Under the pieces are notes generated by a model that saw nothing but the letters and a program-made list of their open reading frames with translations, was not told where the DNA came from and did no database searches. A stretch of DNA of 64,000 bases from Myxococcales bacterium (GTDB lineage: Bacteria; Myxococcota_A; Polyangia; Polyangiales; Polyangiaceae): assembly GCA_016212965.1 (NCBI GenBank), contig JACRDA010000308.1, forward strand, positions 1-64,000, written 5' to 3'. Below, in pieces: positions 17,399 to 27,674 of this stretch. The stretch's first letter is position 1. Each line of letters begins with the position of its first letter. Made by a program: the position numbers and the translations under genes.

Positions 17399-17932
17399 CT
17401 AGACCGGGCCCGGTCCGCCCCAACCGCCTCCACCCGGGCCGGGCGGGGGCCCGTAGCCCGGCTGGAGCGGCGGGCCCGGCTGCGCGAGCGGCGCACCGCC
17501 CGGAGCACCCGGCGCAGGCCCGTAGCCGGGGGCGGGCGGACCGTAGCCGGGTTGCGGCGGCGGCCCGTAGCCCACGACCGGCGCGCCCTCCGGGGCCTGC
17601 TGCGGGCCGTAGCCCGGCGCCGGTGGGCCGTACCCGGGTGCCGGCGGACCGTAGCCAGGTGCCGGAGGACCGTACCCCGGCGCCGGCGGACCGTAGCCAG
17701 GTGCCGGCGGACCGTAGCCAGGTGCCGGCGGGCCGTAGCCCGGTGGCGCGCCCATGCCCGGTTGCGGCCCGTACCCCGGCGGCGGCCCGTAACCCGGCTG
17801 CTGCGGAGGTCCGTAGACCGGATACTGGTAGTTCTGGGGATGGGTGTGAGGGCTCTGACCGGACTTGGCGATCGCCGCGACGATCGCGGCGATGAGACCG
17901 ATGACGAGCCCGACGGCGGCGCCGATGAGCAT
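17399..17932 (-). CDS. Membrane-anchored proline/glycine/tyrosine-repeat protein
   Basis: A 177-residue protein with one N-terminal membrane helix ([19 protein letters not shown], residues 4-22). The rest is dominated by PGYGPPA-type repeats, with at least six tandem seven-residue units around residues 60-105 and looser PxYGPP units on both sides. At DNA level these are near-identical 21-bp units, so the gene can grow or shrink by slippage. Such low-complexity PGY tails occur on membrane proteins of many families with unclear roles, such as surface interaction or phase separation. I do not recognise a functional domain. It is convergent with the efflux operon and separated from it by the hexamer array. 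Confidence 0.6.
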   Translation of the reverse strand: MLIGAAVGLVIGLIAAIVAAIAKSGQSPHTHPQNYQYPVYGPPQQPGYGPPPGYGPQPGMGAPPGYGPPAPGYGPPAPGYGPPAPGYGPPAPGYGPPAPGYGPPAPGYGPQQAPEGAPVVGYGPPPQPGYGPPAPGYGPAPGAPGGAPLAQPGPPLQPGYGPPPGPGGGGWGGPGPV

Positions 17933-18016
17933 GGGACACGGTACACCCGCGAGTCGACGCAGCGAAGTGCGACGGCACCTCCGTGCGCTCGGAGCGCACC
18001 GGCCCGCGCACGCGCG

Positions 18017-18433
18017 TCAGTCGATGTCCACGACCTGCACGTTGCGGTAGGGCGCCGCGAGCCGGCCGAGGTCGCCAGGGTCGCACGTGAGCACGATCCC
18101 GCCGCCGGCTTCCACCGCGGCGGCGACGACATGGGCATCGACGATGAGCTCGGACCCGGCGCCTGCCGCGGCGAGAACGCTGCCGACGAGCCGGGCGAAG
18201 GCCCGGTCCGTGACACGTACGTGAAGCCCTGTCTCGCGGGACAGGCAGGCGTCGACCATCCCGCCGGGGCCGCGCCCGCGGTAGAGCTCCGCGAGGACGA
18301 CAGCAGGAACGATGACCTCCCGGCGAAGGCGAACGGCCACGGCGAGCGCCGCCTGCACTTCGCGCTGGCGCCGCGACGCTGGAGCGCCGAGCGCGGCCAT
18401 CGCCTCGCTGTCGAGGACGACGCACCGACTCAC
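18017..18433 (-). CDS. PIN-domain toxin (VapC-like)
   Basis: A 138-residue PIN-domain protein. It starts at GTG 18433, which overlaps the antitoxin stop (GTGA) and implies translational coupling. The acidic residues expected of a PIN nuclease are visible: VVLDSEAM near the N-terminus, VLAELYRG about residue 48, LIVDAHVVAAA in the middle and LTCDPGDL near the C-terminus. VapC-type toxins are Mg-dependent RNases that cleave tRNA or rRNA when not bound by antitoxin. Paired with the upstream 18430-18657 gene it makes a complete type II toxin-antitoxin unit with no obvious lesion. Confidence 0.82.
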   Translation of the reverse strand: MSRCVVLDSEAMAALGAPASRRQREVQAALAVAVRLRREVIVPAVVLAELYRGRGPGGMVDACLSRETGLHVRVTDRAFARLVGSVLAAAGAGSELIVDAHVVAAAVEAGGGIVLTCDPGDLGRLAAPYRNVQVVDID

Positions 18434-18657
18434 GCGAGGAGCGCCTCGTACTTGGCGAGCAGCTTCTTCGAGACCGGGCCGTGGCGCACCTCGAGCTCGG
18501 CGCAGAGCTCGGCGAGCAGGCGCTGGCGGCGACGCCGTTCGAGGGCGTCGCGAACGGCGTCGTTCACCTGCCGCGACAGAGCCTCGTCCGCCAGGCCGAG
18601 CTCGGCGACGAGATCGGCGTCGAGGGTCACCGAGACCTTGCGCTTGGCCGCAGTCAT
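18430..18657 (-). CDS. Antitoxin of VapBC-like pair (ribbon-helix-helix type)
   Basis: A 75-residue protein. Residues 5-20 (KRKVSVTLDADLVAEL) look like the beta-strand and first helix of a ribbon-helix-helix DNA-binding domain, followed by a charged helix (VRDALERRRRQRLLAEL) and a C-terminal toxin-binding tail. ATG 18657 is preceded by GC-rich sequence with CTTGGTAAGCT, a possible -10 region. It precedes and overlaps the PIN toxin gene in the usual antitoxin-first order and should neutralise the toxin and autorepress the operon. Confidence 0.78.
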   Translation of the reverse strand: MTAAKRKVSVTLDADLVAELGLADEALSRQVNDAVRDALERRRRQRLLAELCAELEVRHGPVSKKLLAKYEALLA

Positions 18658-18754
18658 ACCGAGAGCTTACCAAGGTAGTACCGCTCGGCAAGCGCACGGG
18701 CGCGCCCGCGACGCGCGCCGGCTAGGTGGCCGCAGGGCTGCTGCGAGCCGAGTT

Positions 18755-18872
18755 GGCGTTGACGTTGACGGAGAGCCGTCCACGCCGGGTCGTCCAGGTC
18801 CACGTAGACGTCGCCGTCAAGGTCCACGTGAACGACCACGTCAACGTCGACGCGTACGTCTACGCCGACGCC
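18755..18872. repeat. Degenerate hexameric GTNNAC-type minisatellite
   Basis: About 115 bases between the TA pair and the thiolase gene are made of diverged six-base units such as GTTGAC, GTCCAC, GTAGAC, GTCAAC and GTCGAC in both orientations. Translation in any frame gives a meaningless VDVDVH-like string, and no gene-like pattern is visible. It is distinct in unit sequence from the GGACAC array at 17296. Confidence 0.6.
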
Positions 18873-18904
18873 CCGGTCCGCGCCTCTTCTGCCCGACAGG
18901 CTGC

Positions 18905-20188
<1,284 letters not shown>

Positions 20189-20217
20189 GGTCGTGACTCC
20201 TTGTCGATCGCCGTCGT

Positions 20218-22185
20218 TCACTCGTGCAGGAAGGCCGCCGGGACGCGGGGGCCGTTCTGCATGAAGTTCTTCATCCCGATGTCCATGTCGACCGTGCGCT
20301 TGCAGCGCGCGAAGCCCTGGGCCTCGAGCTCGAGCCCCTCGGGGAGGGGCAGGGCGAGCCCGCGCCGCACGACGTCGACGAGGATGGCGTCGATGGCGAG
20401 CGAGCGGTGGCCGATGTCCGCCGCCGGGAGCTTGGCGGGCACCGCGAGGGGCCTCGGATCGACGGGCGCGAGCTTCACCCGGCCCTCGAGGTGCGCGCCG
20501 AGGAGTGCCTTGGCGGCCGCGACCGCGTCCGCGGCCGGCTCGCCGTGCGCCCAGCCGAGCTTGCACGCCGCGGCGGCGTCGAGCGTCCGGGCACTGCGCA
20601 GGACGGGCAGCGCCGCCTCGAGGCCGACCAGGCGCGGCAGCCGCTGCGAGCCGCCGTAGCCCGGGATGATGCCGAGATCGACCTCGGGCTGGCCGAGCAC
20701 GAGCTTTCTGCCGACGACGCGCGCGTGGCACGCCATGCTGAGCTCGGCGCCGCCGCCGAGCACCGGGCCGTCGAGCGCAGCGACGACGGGCTTCGCCGAG
20801 GCCGCGATGGCCCCGAGGATCTGGTGACCGCGGCGGCAGATGGCCGCGCAGGCCTCGGGATCGCGCAGGGCCGCGAGCTCGTGGATGTCGGCGCCGGCGA
20901 AGGCGCCGTCGCTCGAGGTGAGCACGATGCCCTTCACGCTCGGGTCCGCGCCGAGCATCGCCACGGCGCGCTCGAGCTCGGCGAGCGTGCGGGCGCAGAG
21001 GGCGTTGCGGACCTCGGGGCGGAAGACGCGGATGGTGGCGATGGCGCCGTCCTTCTCGATGCGCAGATCGCGCACGAGCGCGAGCGGCTTCTTGCCGGCG
21101 ATCGAGGGCGGGACGGGGAAGCCCGGGAAGCGCGCCGCGTAGGCGGTCACGAGGGCGTGCACCTTGTCCATGCCGAGCGACTCGGCGAGCTCGAGCGTGC
21201 CCTGGTCGAAGCCGAGCGACATGCGGAGCAGCCAGTTGAAGTCGGACGGCTCGCAGGTCTTCTCGTCCACGACGGCGAAGGCGCGGCCGAGCAGGACCGC
21301 GAGGATGCGGTCGACGATCTCTTGGCGCACCTCGGGCTTGCAGGTCGCGTCGACCGACTTCTTCGGATCGTGCCAGGGTGTCGCGCCCTGCGTCGCGAGC
21401 AGGGCCGGCGGCGCGAACCACGGCGTGCCGGTCGCGGCGGCGCGCATGAGCTCCTGGCAGTGGACGACGAGTTTATTGCCCGAGGTGAGGTCCATGACGT
21501 TGAAGGGCCCGCCGCCGCCGATGGCGTCGTTCACGGCCTTGTCGACCTGCGCGGGCGTCGCGAGACCCTCGGCGACGATGCGCGCCGCCTCGGAGATGTA
21601 GTTGCAGAACACGTCGTCGGCCGCGAAGCACTCGACGTCGGCCGTCACGATCGGCACCTTGCCGAGCTTCTTCATGGTGGCGAGCATCCGCGCGCCGAGG
21701 GCGGCGTCGTCCGACAGGACGATCTCGATGGGGAGCGTGCGCCACGCCGGGTAGAAGGGGTGGTTCACGAAGCAGCGGTGCGGGTGGCGCGCCTCGGCGG
21801 CGATGTCGCGGCGCGGGATGCCCGAGGTCGCGAAGCCGATGAGGCAGTCGGGCCGCACGACGGCCTCGAGGTCGCGCAGGATGACGCGCTTCAGGGCGAG
21901 ATTCTCGGTCGCCGCCTCGAGCACGTACTCGCAGTCGGCGAGGTCGGCGAGCCGCAGCGTCGGCACGAGCGCCGCCTCGACCGCCTGCGCGGCCTTCGGC
22001 GCGAGCTTGCCGCGCGCGAGCGCCTTCTTCACGTAGCCCCGGATGCGCTCGACGCCCTTCTGGAGCGCCTCTTCCTTGACGTCCACGAGGTAGACCTTGC
22101 TCCCCGGCTCGCCCCCGAGTGCGGTGACGAAGCCGTAGGCCAGGTCGGGCCCGATGGAACCCGAGCCGATCACACCGACGATCAT
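20218..22185 (-). CDS. 3-hydroxyacyl-CoA dehydrogenase / enoyl-CoA hydratase (FadN-type domain order)
   Basis: A 655-residue bifunctional beta-oxidation enzyme. ATG 22185 is preceded by a good AAGGAG ribosome site. The NAD-binding dehydrogenase domain is N-terminal (IVGVIGSGSIGPDLAYGF, then CFVNHPFYPAWRTLPIEIV with the catalytic His) and the crotonase domain is C-terminal (from about residue 400, with SSDGAFAGADIHELA and LGGGAELSMACHARV). This is opposite to E. coli FadB and matches the FadN-type order known from Bacillus. It would hydrate enoyl-CoA and oxidise 3-hydroxyacyl-CoA, passing product to the thiolase encoded next. The nucleotide motif reads GSGSIG where GxGxMG is common. Confidence 0.88.
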   Translation of the reverse strand: MIVGVIGSGSIGPDLAYGFVTALGGEPGSKVYLVDVKEEALQKGVERIRGYVKKALARGKLAPKAAQAVEAALVPTLRLADLADCEYVLEAATENLALKRVILRDLEAVVRPDCLIGFATSGIPRRDIAAEARHPHRCFVNHPFYPAWRTLPIEIVLSDDAALGARMLATMKKLGKVPIVTADVECFAADDVFCNYISEAARIVAEGLATPAQVDKAVNDAIGGGGPFNVMDLTSGNKLVVHCQELMRAAATGTPWFAPPALLATQGATPWHDPKKSVDATCKPEVRQEIVDRILAVLLGRAFAVVDEKTCEPSDFNWLLRMSLGFDQGTLELAESLGMDKVHALVTAYAARFPGFPVPPSIAGKKPLALVRDLRIEKDGAIATIRVFRPEVRNALCARTLAELERAVAMLGADPSVKGIVLTSSDGAFAGADIHELAALRDPEACAAICRRGHQILGAIAASAKPVVAALDGPVLGGGAELSMACHARVVGRKLVLGQPEVDLGIIPGYGGSQRLPRLVGLEAALPVLRSARTLDAAAACKLGWAHGEPAADAVAAAKALLGAHLEGRVKLAPVDPRPLAVPAKLPAADIGHRSLAIDAILVDVVRRGLALPLPEGLELEAQGFARCKRTVDMDIGMKNFMQNGPRVPAAFLHE

Positions 22186-22415
22186 GGGAAGCTCCTTTCC
22201 GAGGCGGAGGCACGCGAGACGGGACGACGGCTCCCCAGCCAGTCCGAGCGGGCGGACGCTAGCCAAGGAACGCGGGGCGAGCAAAGGCTACGTGCGCGAA
22301 ACGTGCACGCAGGGCTTCGAGAACGCCGTCGGGCAGAGAAGAGGAGGAAATCGCCCGCGGTCTTCTCGCGCGGGTCGGCGGTCAGTGTCCGGGCCAAGCT
22401 GCTAGGCTAGCCGCC

Positions 22416-23006
22416 ATGGGCCAGCCTGCGCTGAGGACCGGCGTCAGCCCGGAGGAGTACCTGGCGTTCGAGCGTGCGTCGGCGGACAAGCACGAGCTCT
22501 CGCACGGCGAGATCTTCGCCATGTCGGGCGGAACGCGGGCGCACGCCATGCTCGCGGCCGGACTCTTGCGGGAGCTCGGCGTCGCACTCCTCGAGCGCCC
22601 GTGCGAGATCTACACCTCGGACATGCGCGTGAAGATCGCGTCGTCCGGGAGCTACCTGTACCCCGACGTCAGCGTGGCGTGCGGCGAGCCTCGGGTCGAG
22701 GATGAGCACGGCGACACCCTCGTGAACCCCTCGCTGATCGTCGAGGTCCTTTCCGAGTCGAGCGAGGCCTACGACCGCGGCGAGAAGTTCGCGCAGTACC
22801 GCAGCGTGCCGTCCGTCAGCGACTACGTGCTCGTGTCGCAGACGGTCGCGCGCATCGAGCACTACCGGCGCCAGCCCGACGGCACGTGGCTGCTCACGAT
22901 CCTCGGGCCAGGGAGCGAGCTCGTGCTCGCGCCGCTCGACGTCAAGGTGGCCGTCGACCGCGTGTACCTGAAGGTGCCGCTACCGGGCGGGAGGTCGGCC
23001 GCCTGA
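22416..23006 (+). CDS. Uma2-family (DUF820) restriction-endonuclease-fold protein
   Basis: A 196-residue Uma2-family protein. Visible family marks are the opening SPEEYLAFERASADKHELSHGEIFAMSGG (TxExYLxxE...EYxDGxVxxMxG in the family), then YLYPDVSVAC with the conserved Pro-Asp, and LIVEVLSESSEAYDRGEKFAQYR with the acidic-Lys nuclease-like core. The family has a PD-(D/E)XK fold and is abundant in cyanobacteria and myxobacteria, but its biological role is unsettled. It is preceded by CTGCTAGGCTAGC, which could hold a -10 box only about 20 bases before the ATG, so a short or missing leader is possible. It is one of three Uma2 genes in the window. Confidence 0.82.
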   Translation: MGQPALRTGVSPEEYLAFERASADKHELSHGEIFAMSGGTRAHAMLAAGLLRELGVALLERPCEIYTSDMRVKIASSGSYLYPDVSVACGEPRVEDEHGDTLVNPSLIVEVLSESSEAYDRGEKFAQYRSVPSVSDYVLVSQTVARIEHYRRQPDGTWLLTILGPGSELVLAPLDVKVAVDRVYLKVPLPGGRSAA

Positions 23007-23117
23007 GCGGGTCCGTCCCGCGTCACGGGACGGGCCGTGGAGCGGGAGCCCCTGCCGCCGACCGTGCGCGGGGTCCGCCGGGCCGGAGGCGACGAGGCGT
23101 CGACCCGCGGCGTGAAT

Positions 23118-23133
23118 GTGCTACATGTAGCAC
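23118..23133. promoter_or_regulatory. Perfect 16-bp palindrome before the Phd-type antitoxin
   Basis: GTGCTACATGTAGCAC is a perfect palindrome ending one base before the antitoxin ATG at 23135. Its position over the ribosome-binding region fits an autoregulatory operator bound by the antitoxin, as is known for Phd/YefM proteins. Confidence 0.75.
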
Positions 23134-23134
23134 C

Positions 23135-23410
23135 ATGAAGTCCATCGGCATCCGCGCGCTGCGCCAGAGCGCGAGCGTCGTGTTGCGGCAGGTCGAGAAG
23201 GGCGTGACCTTCGAGATCACCGACCGGGGGCGGCCCGTCGCCCTGCTCAGCCCGATGCCGCAGGCGAGCGTGCTCGACAGGCTGCGGGCCGCCGGCGACA
23301 CCGCGGAGCCCGTGGGCAACCTCGACGACCTTCCGGACCCCGTGCGCCTTGGCCCCGGGCAGATCGCGCCATCCGCGACGCTCGCGAGGTCGAGGGCCGA
23401 TGAGCGCTGA
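23135..23410 (+). CDS. Phd/YefM-type antitoxin
   Basis: A 91-residue protein. The N-terminal half, SIGIRALRQSASVVLRQVEKGVTFEITDRGRPVALLSP, is the typical Phd/YefM DNA-binding fold (IxxLRxxxxxxLxxVxxGxxxxITxRGxPVAxLxP). The disordered C-terminal half should bind the toxin. It overlaps the following PIN gene by 11 bases, the usual order for a type II system. The palindrome at 23118-23133 touches its start and is probably its operator. The antitoxin looks intact even though the partner toxin is frameshifted. Confidence 0.85.
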   Translation: MKSIGIRALRQSASVVLRQVEKGVTFEITDRGRPVALLSPMPQASVLDRLRAAGDTAEPVGNLDDLPDPVRLGPGQIAPSATLARSRADER

Positions 23411-23800
23411 GCGGGTCACGTACCTGGACTCGTCGGCGGCGGTGAAGCTCGTGGTGCGGGAGACCGAGTCCGTGGCCCTCCGGCACTACCTGCGCGGTCG
23501 GCGCCCGGTGGTCGCGAGCGCCCTCGCTCGTGTGGAGGTCGTGCGTGCCGTGCTGCCTCTGGGCGCTGCGGCTCACGAGCGAGCTCGGGAGTCCTCCGCC
23601 GCATCGAGCTGGTGCGCATCACCGACCGGGTTCTCTCCATCGCGAGCGGGCTCGCGCCGGCCGCACTCCGCTCGCTCGACGCGATCCACCTCGCGACCGC
23701 CGCGCTCTTCGGGGACACGCTCGGGAAGATCGTCACCTACGACGCCCGCATGGCCGAGGCCGCCAAGGCGCTCGGGTACGCCGTAGTCGCGCCGAGCTGA
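23400..23800 (+). pseudogene. PIN-domain toxin gene with single-base frameshift
   Basis: From ATG 23400 the frame reads MSAERVTYLDSSAAVKLVVR through SALARVEVVRAVLPLG and then loses similarity. Another frame on the same strand picks up with GVLRRIELVRITDRVL, RSLDAIHLATAALFGD and VTYDARMAEAAKALG to the stop at 23798-23800. Joined, they give a normal PIN toxin of about 133 residues with all four acidic residues, so one base has been lost between about 23560 and 23600. No slippery heptamer suggesting programmed frameshifting is seen. As it stands no full toxin can be made; sequencing error is the alternative. Confidence 0.75.
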
Positions 23801-23858
23801 GCGCCGGCCTGCGCGCCTCGGAGCGGCAGCGCCGCGCCTCCGCGTCTATGCTCGGGGC

Positions 23859-25922
23859 ATGCCGCACCGTGCCATCGCCCGGCGCGCGCTCGCGCGCGTG
23901 CTGCCGCTCGTCGTCGCGGGCCTCGCGCTCGCGGCCTGCGCGCCCGCGCCCGCCCGGCGGCAGGAGCCGACCGTCACGGCCCCGCCGATCGCGCAAATCC
24001 CGGCGCAGACGGCCACGCCGGGTGTCGAGGACGAGCGGCCGGCCGACGACACGCCTCGCACCCTGACGCCGGTCGCCCGCTACGGCGGCACGCGCTGGGT
24101 CGCGAGCTCGGAGGTGAAGGCCGTGGCCCTGTCGTCCGACGGCCGCTGGGCCGTGTCGGGCGGCGGCGACGGGCCGACGCCGCTGCTCTGGGACGCGCAG
24201 ACGGGCGAGCTCGCGGGCCCCCTCGGGGGCGCCACGCTCTCCGTCGCGGCGCTCGCCTTCACGCCCGACAGCAGGCTCGTCGCCGGGGCCGACATCGGCC
24301 GGAGCATCGTCGTCTGGGACGTCGCGACGCGCGCGGTCGTGCGGCGCCTCGAGGGTCACACGGCGAGCGTCTACCGCCTCGCCATCTCGCCCGACGGCAA
24401 GCTCCTCGCCTCGGGCGACGCGGACGGCGTGGTGCTGCTCTGGGACCTCGGCTCGAGCGCAGCGCCGCGCACGCTCGCCCGTGATCTCCCGTCGACGGGC
24501 GCGCTCGGTTTCTCGCCGGACAGCCGCACGCTCGCCGTGCCGAACGACGGGGGCATCGTCACCCTCTGGGACCTCGCATCGGGTCGCATGACGCGACAGT
24601 CGCCGGCTCCGAGCGGCAGGGTCCGGGCCGTGCACGGCCTGTGCTACTCGCACGACGGCACGAAGCTCGTGACCGGCGAGACGCTGGGCGACGGGACCCA
24701 AGCCGTGGTCGTGCGCGACGCGGCGAGCCTGCGCGTCCTGCGCACGCTCCTCGGCCACGACAACTACGCCTACGGCCTCGCGACGACGCCCGACGACCGG
24801 CTGCTCGTGTCGGCGGGCGGCGACGGACAGGTCCACGTGTGGGAGCTCGCGACGGGCCGAGAGCTCCACGCTCCGTCACACGCGGGCGTGCCGCTCTGGA
24901 CGCTCGGCCTGTCGCCCGACGGTCGGCTCGCCGTCGCGGCCGGCGGGGGCCGCAAGATCCACCTCTTCCGCGTCGACACCGGCGAGGCCGCCGTGCCCCA
25001 GGCCGACCACGAGGCCGCCATCGCAGAGCTGGCGTTCGCGCCCGACGGCCGCACCCTCGCCTCCGGGGACGACGACGGCGTCGTCATCGTGCGCGACCTC
25101 GCGAGCGGCACGGTGCGCCACCGCTTGCCGAAGCAGGCGCGCGCGCTCGCAGCGCTCGCCTGGAGCGCCGACGGCTCGCGCCTGTTCACGCTCGCGAACG
25201 GCGACGGACGCTACTGGAACGCGCAGACCGGCGCGCCCCTCGGCAGCCTCCAGCTCGGGCGCTTCGACGGCGCCGTCCTGTCGCCCGACGGCCGCTTCCT
25301 CGCCGCGAGCAGCTCCACGCGCATCGTGCGCCTCCTCGATGCGGCGACGGGCACCGTCATCCGCACCTTCGGCGAGGCCCAGCCCCACGACGACATCCGG
25401 CAGAACCTCATGACGCCGAGCGCGGTCTCCTTCTCGCCGGACGGCAAGGCACTCGCCGTGGCCCGCTGGGACCAGCCAACCCAGGTGTGGGAGATCGCGA
25501 CCGGCGCCCCGCTCCGCACGCTCGCCGGGACGCTCCACGTCGCCTTCTCGCCGCGCGGCGACCTCCTCGCGGGCAGCGTGGGCTCGGTGAGCAAGGGCGG
25601 GCGCGATCTCCGCACGCGCCTGTGGCGCGCCGCCACCGGCGCCGAGCTCTTCACCTTCGCCGGCGAGACCGCGCCCGTCTTCACACCCGACGGCCGACAC
25701 GTGCTCGTGCTCCACGACCCCGAGGCCGCCGCCCCGAGCGGCTCGACCCCGGCCCGCGAGCGCGAGCTCCTCGTGTGGAGCGCCGCGACCGGCCGGCTCG
25801 TGGCGCGCGCGCCGGTCCCCCGCCACGACGCGCTCGCCGCATCACCCCACGGCACGCTCGTCGCCCTCGGCAGCCGCGACGGTACGGTGGTCGTCTTCGA
25901 CCTCGCGCCGCCCGGGAGGTGA
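23859..25922 (+). CDS. WD40-repeat lipoprotein
   Basis: A 687-residue protein. The N-terminus has a lipoprotein signal (VVAGLALAAC, Cys27) and an Ala/Pro/Thr linker. From about residue 85 to the end there are roughly 12-14 WD40-type blades with repeated patterns such as LAISPDGKLLASGDADGVVLLWDL and TTPDDRLLVSAGGDGQVHVWEL, enough for two propellers. Such proteins act as scaffolds on the cell surface or in the periplasm. No catalytic domain is visible. It is transcribed away from the TA pair with a 58-base gap and is followed by the first gene of T6SS locus A. Confidence 0.82.
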   Translation: MPHRAIARRALARVLPLVVAGLALAACAPAPARRQEPTVTAPPIAQIPAQTATPGVEDERPADDTPRTLTPVARYGGTRWVASSEVKAVALSSDGRWAVSGGGDGPTPLLWDAQTGELAGPLGGATLSVAALAFTPDSRLVAGADIGRSIVVWDVATRAVVRRLEGHTASVYRLAISPDGKLLASGDADGVVLLWDLGSSAAPRTLARDLPSTGALGFSPDSRTLAVPNDGGIVTLWDLASGRMTRQSPAPSGRVRAVHGLCYSHDGTKLVTGETLGDGTQAVVVRDAASLRVLRTLLGHDNYAYGLATTPDDRLLVSAGGDGQVHVWELATGRELHAPSHAGVPLWTLGLSPDGRLAVAAGGGRKIHLFRVDTGEAAVPQADHEAAIAELAFAPDGRTLASGDDDGVVIVRDLASGTVRHRLPKQARALAALAWSADGSRLFTLANGDGRYWNAQTGAPLGSLQLGRFDGAVLSPDGRFLAASSSTRIVRLLDAATGTVIRTFGEAQPHDDIRQNLMTPSAVSFSPDGKALAVARWDQPTQVWEIATGAPLRTLAGTLHVAFSPRGDLLAGSVGSVSKGGRDLRTRLWRAATGAELFTFAGETAPVFTPDGRHVLVLHDPEAAAPSGSTPARERELLVWSAATGRLVARAPVPRHDALAASPHGTLVALGSRDGTVVVFDLAPPGR

Positions 25923-26006
25923 GGCGAGGCGCGGGGCGCCCGACGCCAACATGGAGCGGGCGCAGACTGCGCTGGACACACTGGCGTGGTAGCCTCGCAG
26001 GCACGA

Positions 26007-27602
26007 ATGATCGAGGACGAGGGTGGCGAGCCGCCGGGCACGGCGCCTGAGGACGGCGGGGCGCCCCAGCCCGAGCCGAGCCGCGTGCCTGCCGGCGGAA
26101 CGTCGCGCGTCCCTCCCGCTGGGGACCCGGAGACACGCGAGGGAAGGGCCTTTCGTCAGGCCGCCTTGCTGCTGTCCGGGCTGCTGCAGACCCCCGACTG
26201 TGCGCTCCAGGTATTCCGCGACGGCCGCAAGCTCGACGCCGCGATGCCTCTCGAAGGGCTGGTACACGCGCGCGACGTGCTCGATGCGCTGGTCGCAGCC
26301 GTGACCGGGCCTGCCGAGCCCGGAGTGGCGCTCCTGGCCAGGGCCTTTGCCGCCTGCTGTCCCGAAAAGGCGGCCCGGTGGGCGGAGACCGCTGCCGCCG
26401 CGCCGCAGCCGTCGCCCCCCGCGCTCGACCTCGCACCCCCAGCCCCTGCAGCGGCCGGTTTGGCGGCGGCGCCGAGCATCGTCGGGCCCGGCGCGACCCA
26501 CGCCGCGGTGCCGTGCGTGCCTTCGCGTCCGACCACGCCGTCCTCGGCGCCCGCGTCGTCCAGCGTGTCGGTCGTGCAGGCCACCGCCGGAGCCGGTCCG
26601 CCCGGTGAAGCCTCGTCTGCGCGTTCCATGCCGGCGCCCGCGCCTGTCGCGCCCGCAGGAGCCGCGGCAGCGTCCGCGCAGCCGTCCGCGAGCATGTCCT
26701 TCGCGGTGCCGAGCCCGGAGACGCTCGACGACCCCACAGCGTGCGCTATCGACCCGAGCTGCGCGGGCGCGCTGAGCTCCGCGCTGCCCTTCCGTGACGC
26801 AGACGGGCCTCCTGCGCTACTGGCCGAGCCGCGGGTCGCCGCACCCGACGTGTCGGGCTCCACGGTCTCCGGCGCAATGAGCCCCGTGCGCGGCGTGACG
26901 CTGCCGTTTCAGAAGGGCAATGAGCTCGCCGCGGCGCTGCGGGCGCAAACGGGCGCGTCTGCCGCGGCGTTCGACGAGCCCACGGCTCCGCTTCCGCAGC
27001 CCGCCGGCGCTCGGCCGCGCCCGCCGGCTCCGGCCGAGCCGGAGTCGGAGCGCGGGCGAGAAGCGCGCGCGCCGCTCGCCGTCGGCGGGGCCCCGCCCGC
27101 TCAGGGCGCTCGACCGAAGCTCGCCGCCACGCCGTTCGTCGCCTCGGCCGAACAGCCGACCGGGGCCCCCGAGCGCGGCGCGCAGGAGGCCGCCGAGTCG
27201 TCACGCCCAGCCATGCCTTTCCGCACGTTTCTGCAGCGAGCGGTCGATCCAGCCCAGGTCGCGGCCGCCCGCCAGGCCCCGCCACCCGCCCTACCTCTGC
27301 CGCCGGAACCTCCGGACGCCGCTCGGCCGTCGCCCGGTCCCGTACAGCCCGGCCACGCGCTGCCCGATCTGAGCGTGGAGCAGTGCGCGGCGCTCTTCGC
27401 CGAGTGCGCGACGTTTCCCGATATGCGCGCTGCGGCGGGCGTGCGTTTCGGCCTCGTCGACGAGGCGGCGCTGCGTGCCCTCGAGCTCGCGTGGCGCGAA
27501 CGCTTCGTGCGCGAACCGCAGCTCTTCCCGCGCTGGCACGCACTCTACGCCCATTATTGCCGCTGGTTCGCGGCGAATCCGCCCGGGGGCGCGCGCCCCT
27601 GA
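26007..27602 (+). CDS. Proline/alanine-rich protein at the head of T6SS locus A
   Basis: About 531 residues from ATG 26007; an in-frame GTG at 25986 is an alternative start. The N-terminal part (residues about 45-120, FRQAALLLSGLLQTPDCAL through LLARAFAACCPEKAARWAE) is a compact helical domain that weakly recalls DUF6931, a family seen beside T6SS genes; I rate this as tentative. Residues about 125-440 are low-complexity Ala/Pro/Ser. The last 80 residues form a second conserved-looking helical domain (SVEQCAALFAECATFPDMRAA to FPRWHALYAHYCRWFA). No signal peptide or membrane segment. Position and strand suggest it belongs functionally with the VgrG locus that follows, but 300 bases with repeats separate them. 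Confidence 0.6.
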   Translation: MIEDEGGEPPGTAPEDGGAPQPEPSRVPAGGTSRVPPAGDPETREGRAFRQAALLLSGLLQTPDCALQVFRDGRKLDAAMPLEGLVHARDVLDALVAAVTGPAEPGVALLARAFAACCPEKAARWAETAAAAPQPSPPALDLAPPAPAAAGLAAAPSIVGPGATHAAVPCVPSRPTTPSSAPASSSVSVVQATAGAGPPGEASSARSMPAPAPVAPAGAAAASAQPSASMSFAVPSPETLDDPTACAIDPSCAGALSSALPFRDADGPPALLAEPRVAAPDVSGSTVSGAMSPVRGVTLPFQKGNELAAALRAQTGASAAAFDEPTAPLPQPAGARPRPPAPAEPESERGREARAPLAVGGAPPAQGARPKLAATPFVASAEQPTGAPERGAQEAAESSRPAMPFRTFLQRAVDPAQVAAARQAPPPALPLPPEPPDAARPSPGPVQPGHALPDLSVEQCAALFAECATFPDMRAAAGVRFGLVDEAALRALELAWRERFVREPQLFPRWHALYAHYCRWFAANPPGGARP

Positions 27603-27674
27603 TGGAGCCGGCACCGGGCGCGCCGGCCACCGGCCGCCCCTAATCCGGCGGCAAGGTTCTGGCCCCGCATCTGG

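Noticed and set aside
17620-17745. Near-identical 21-bp units that could look like a CRISPR array
   Set aside because: They are contiguous with no spacers and encode the PGYGPPA protein repeat in frame.
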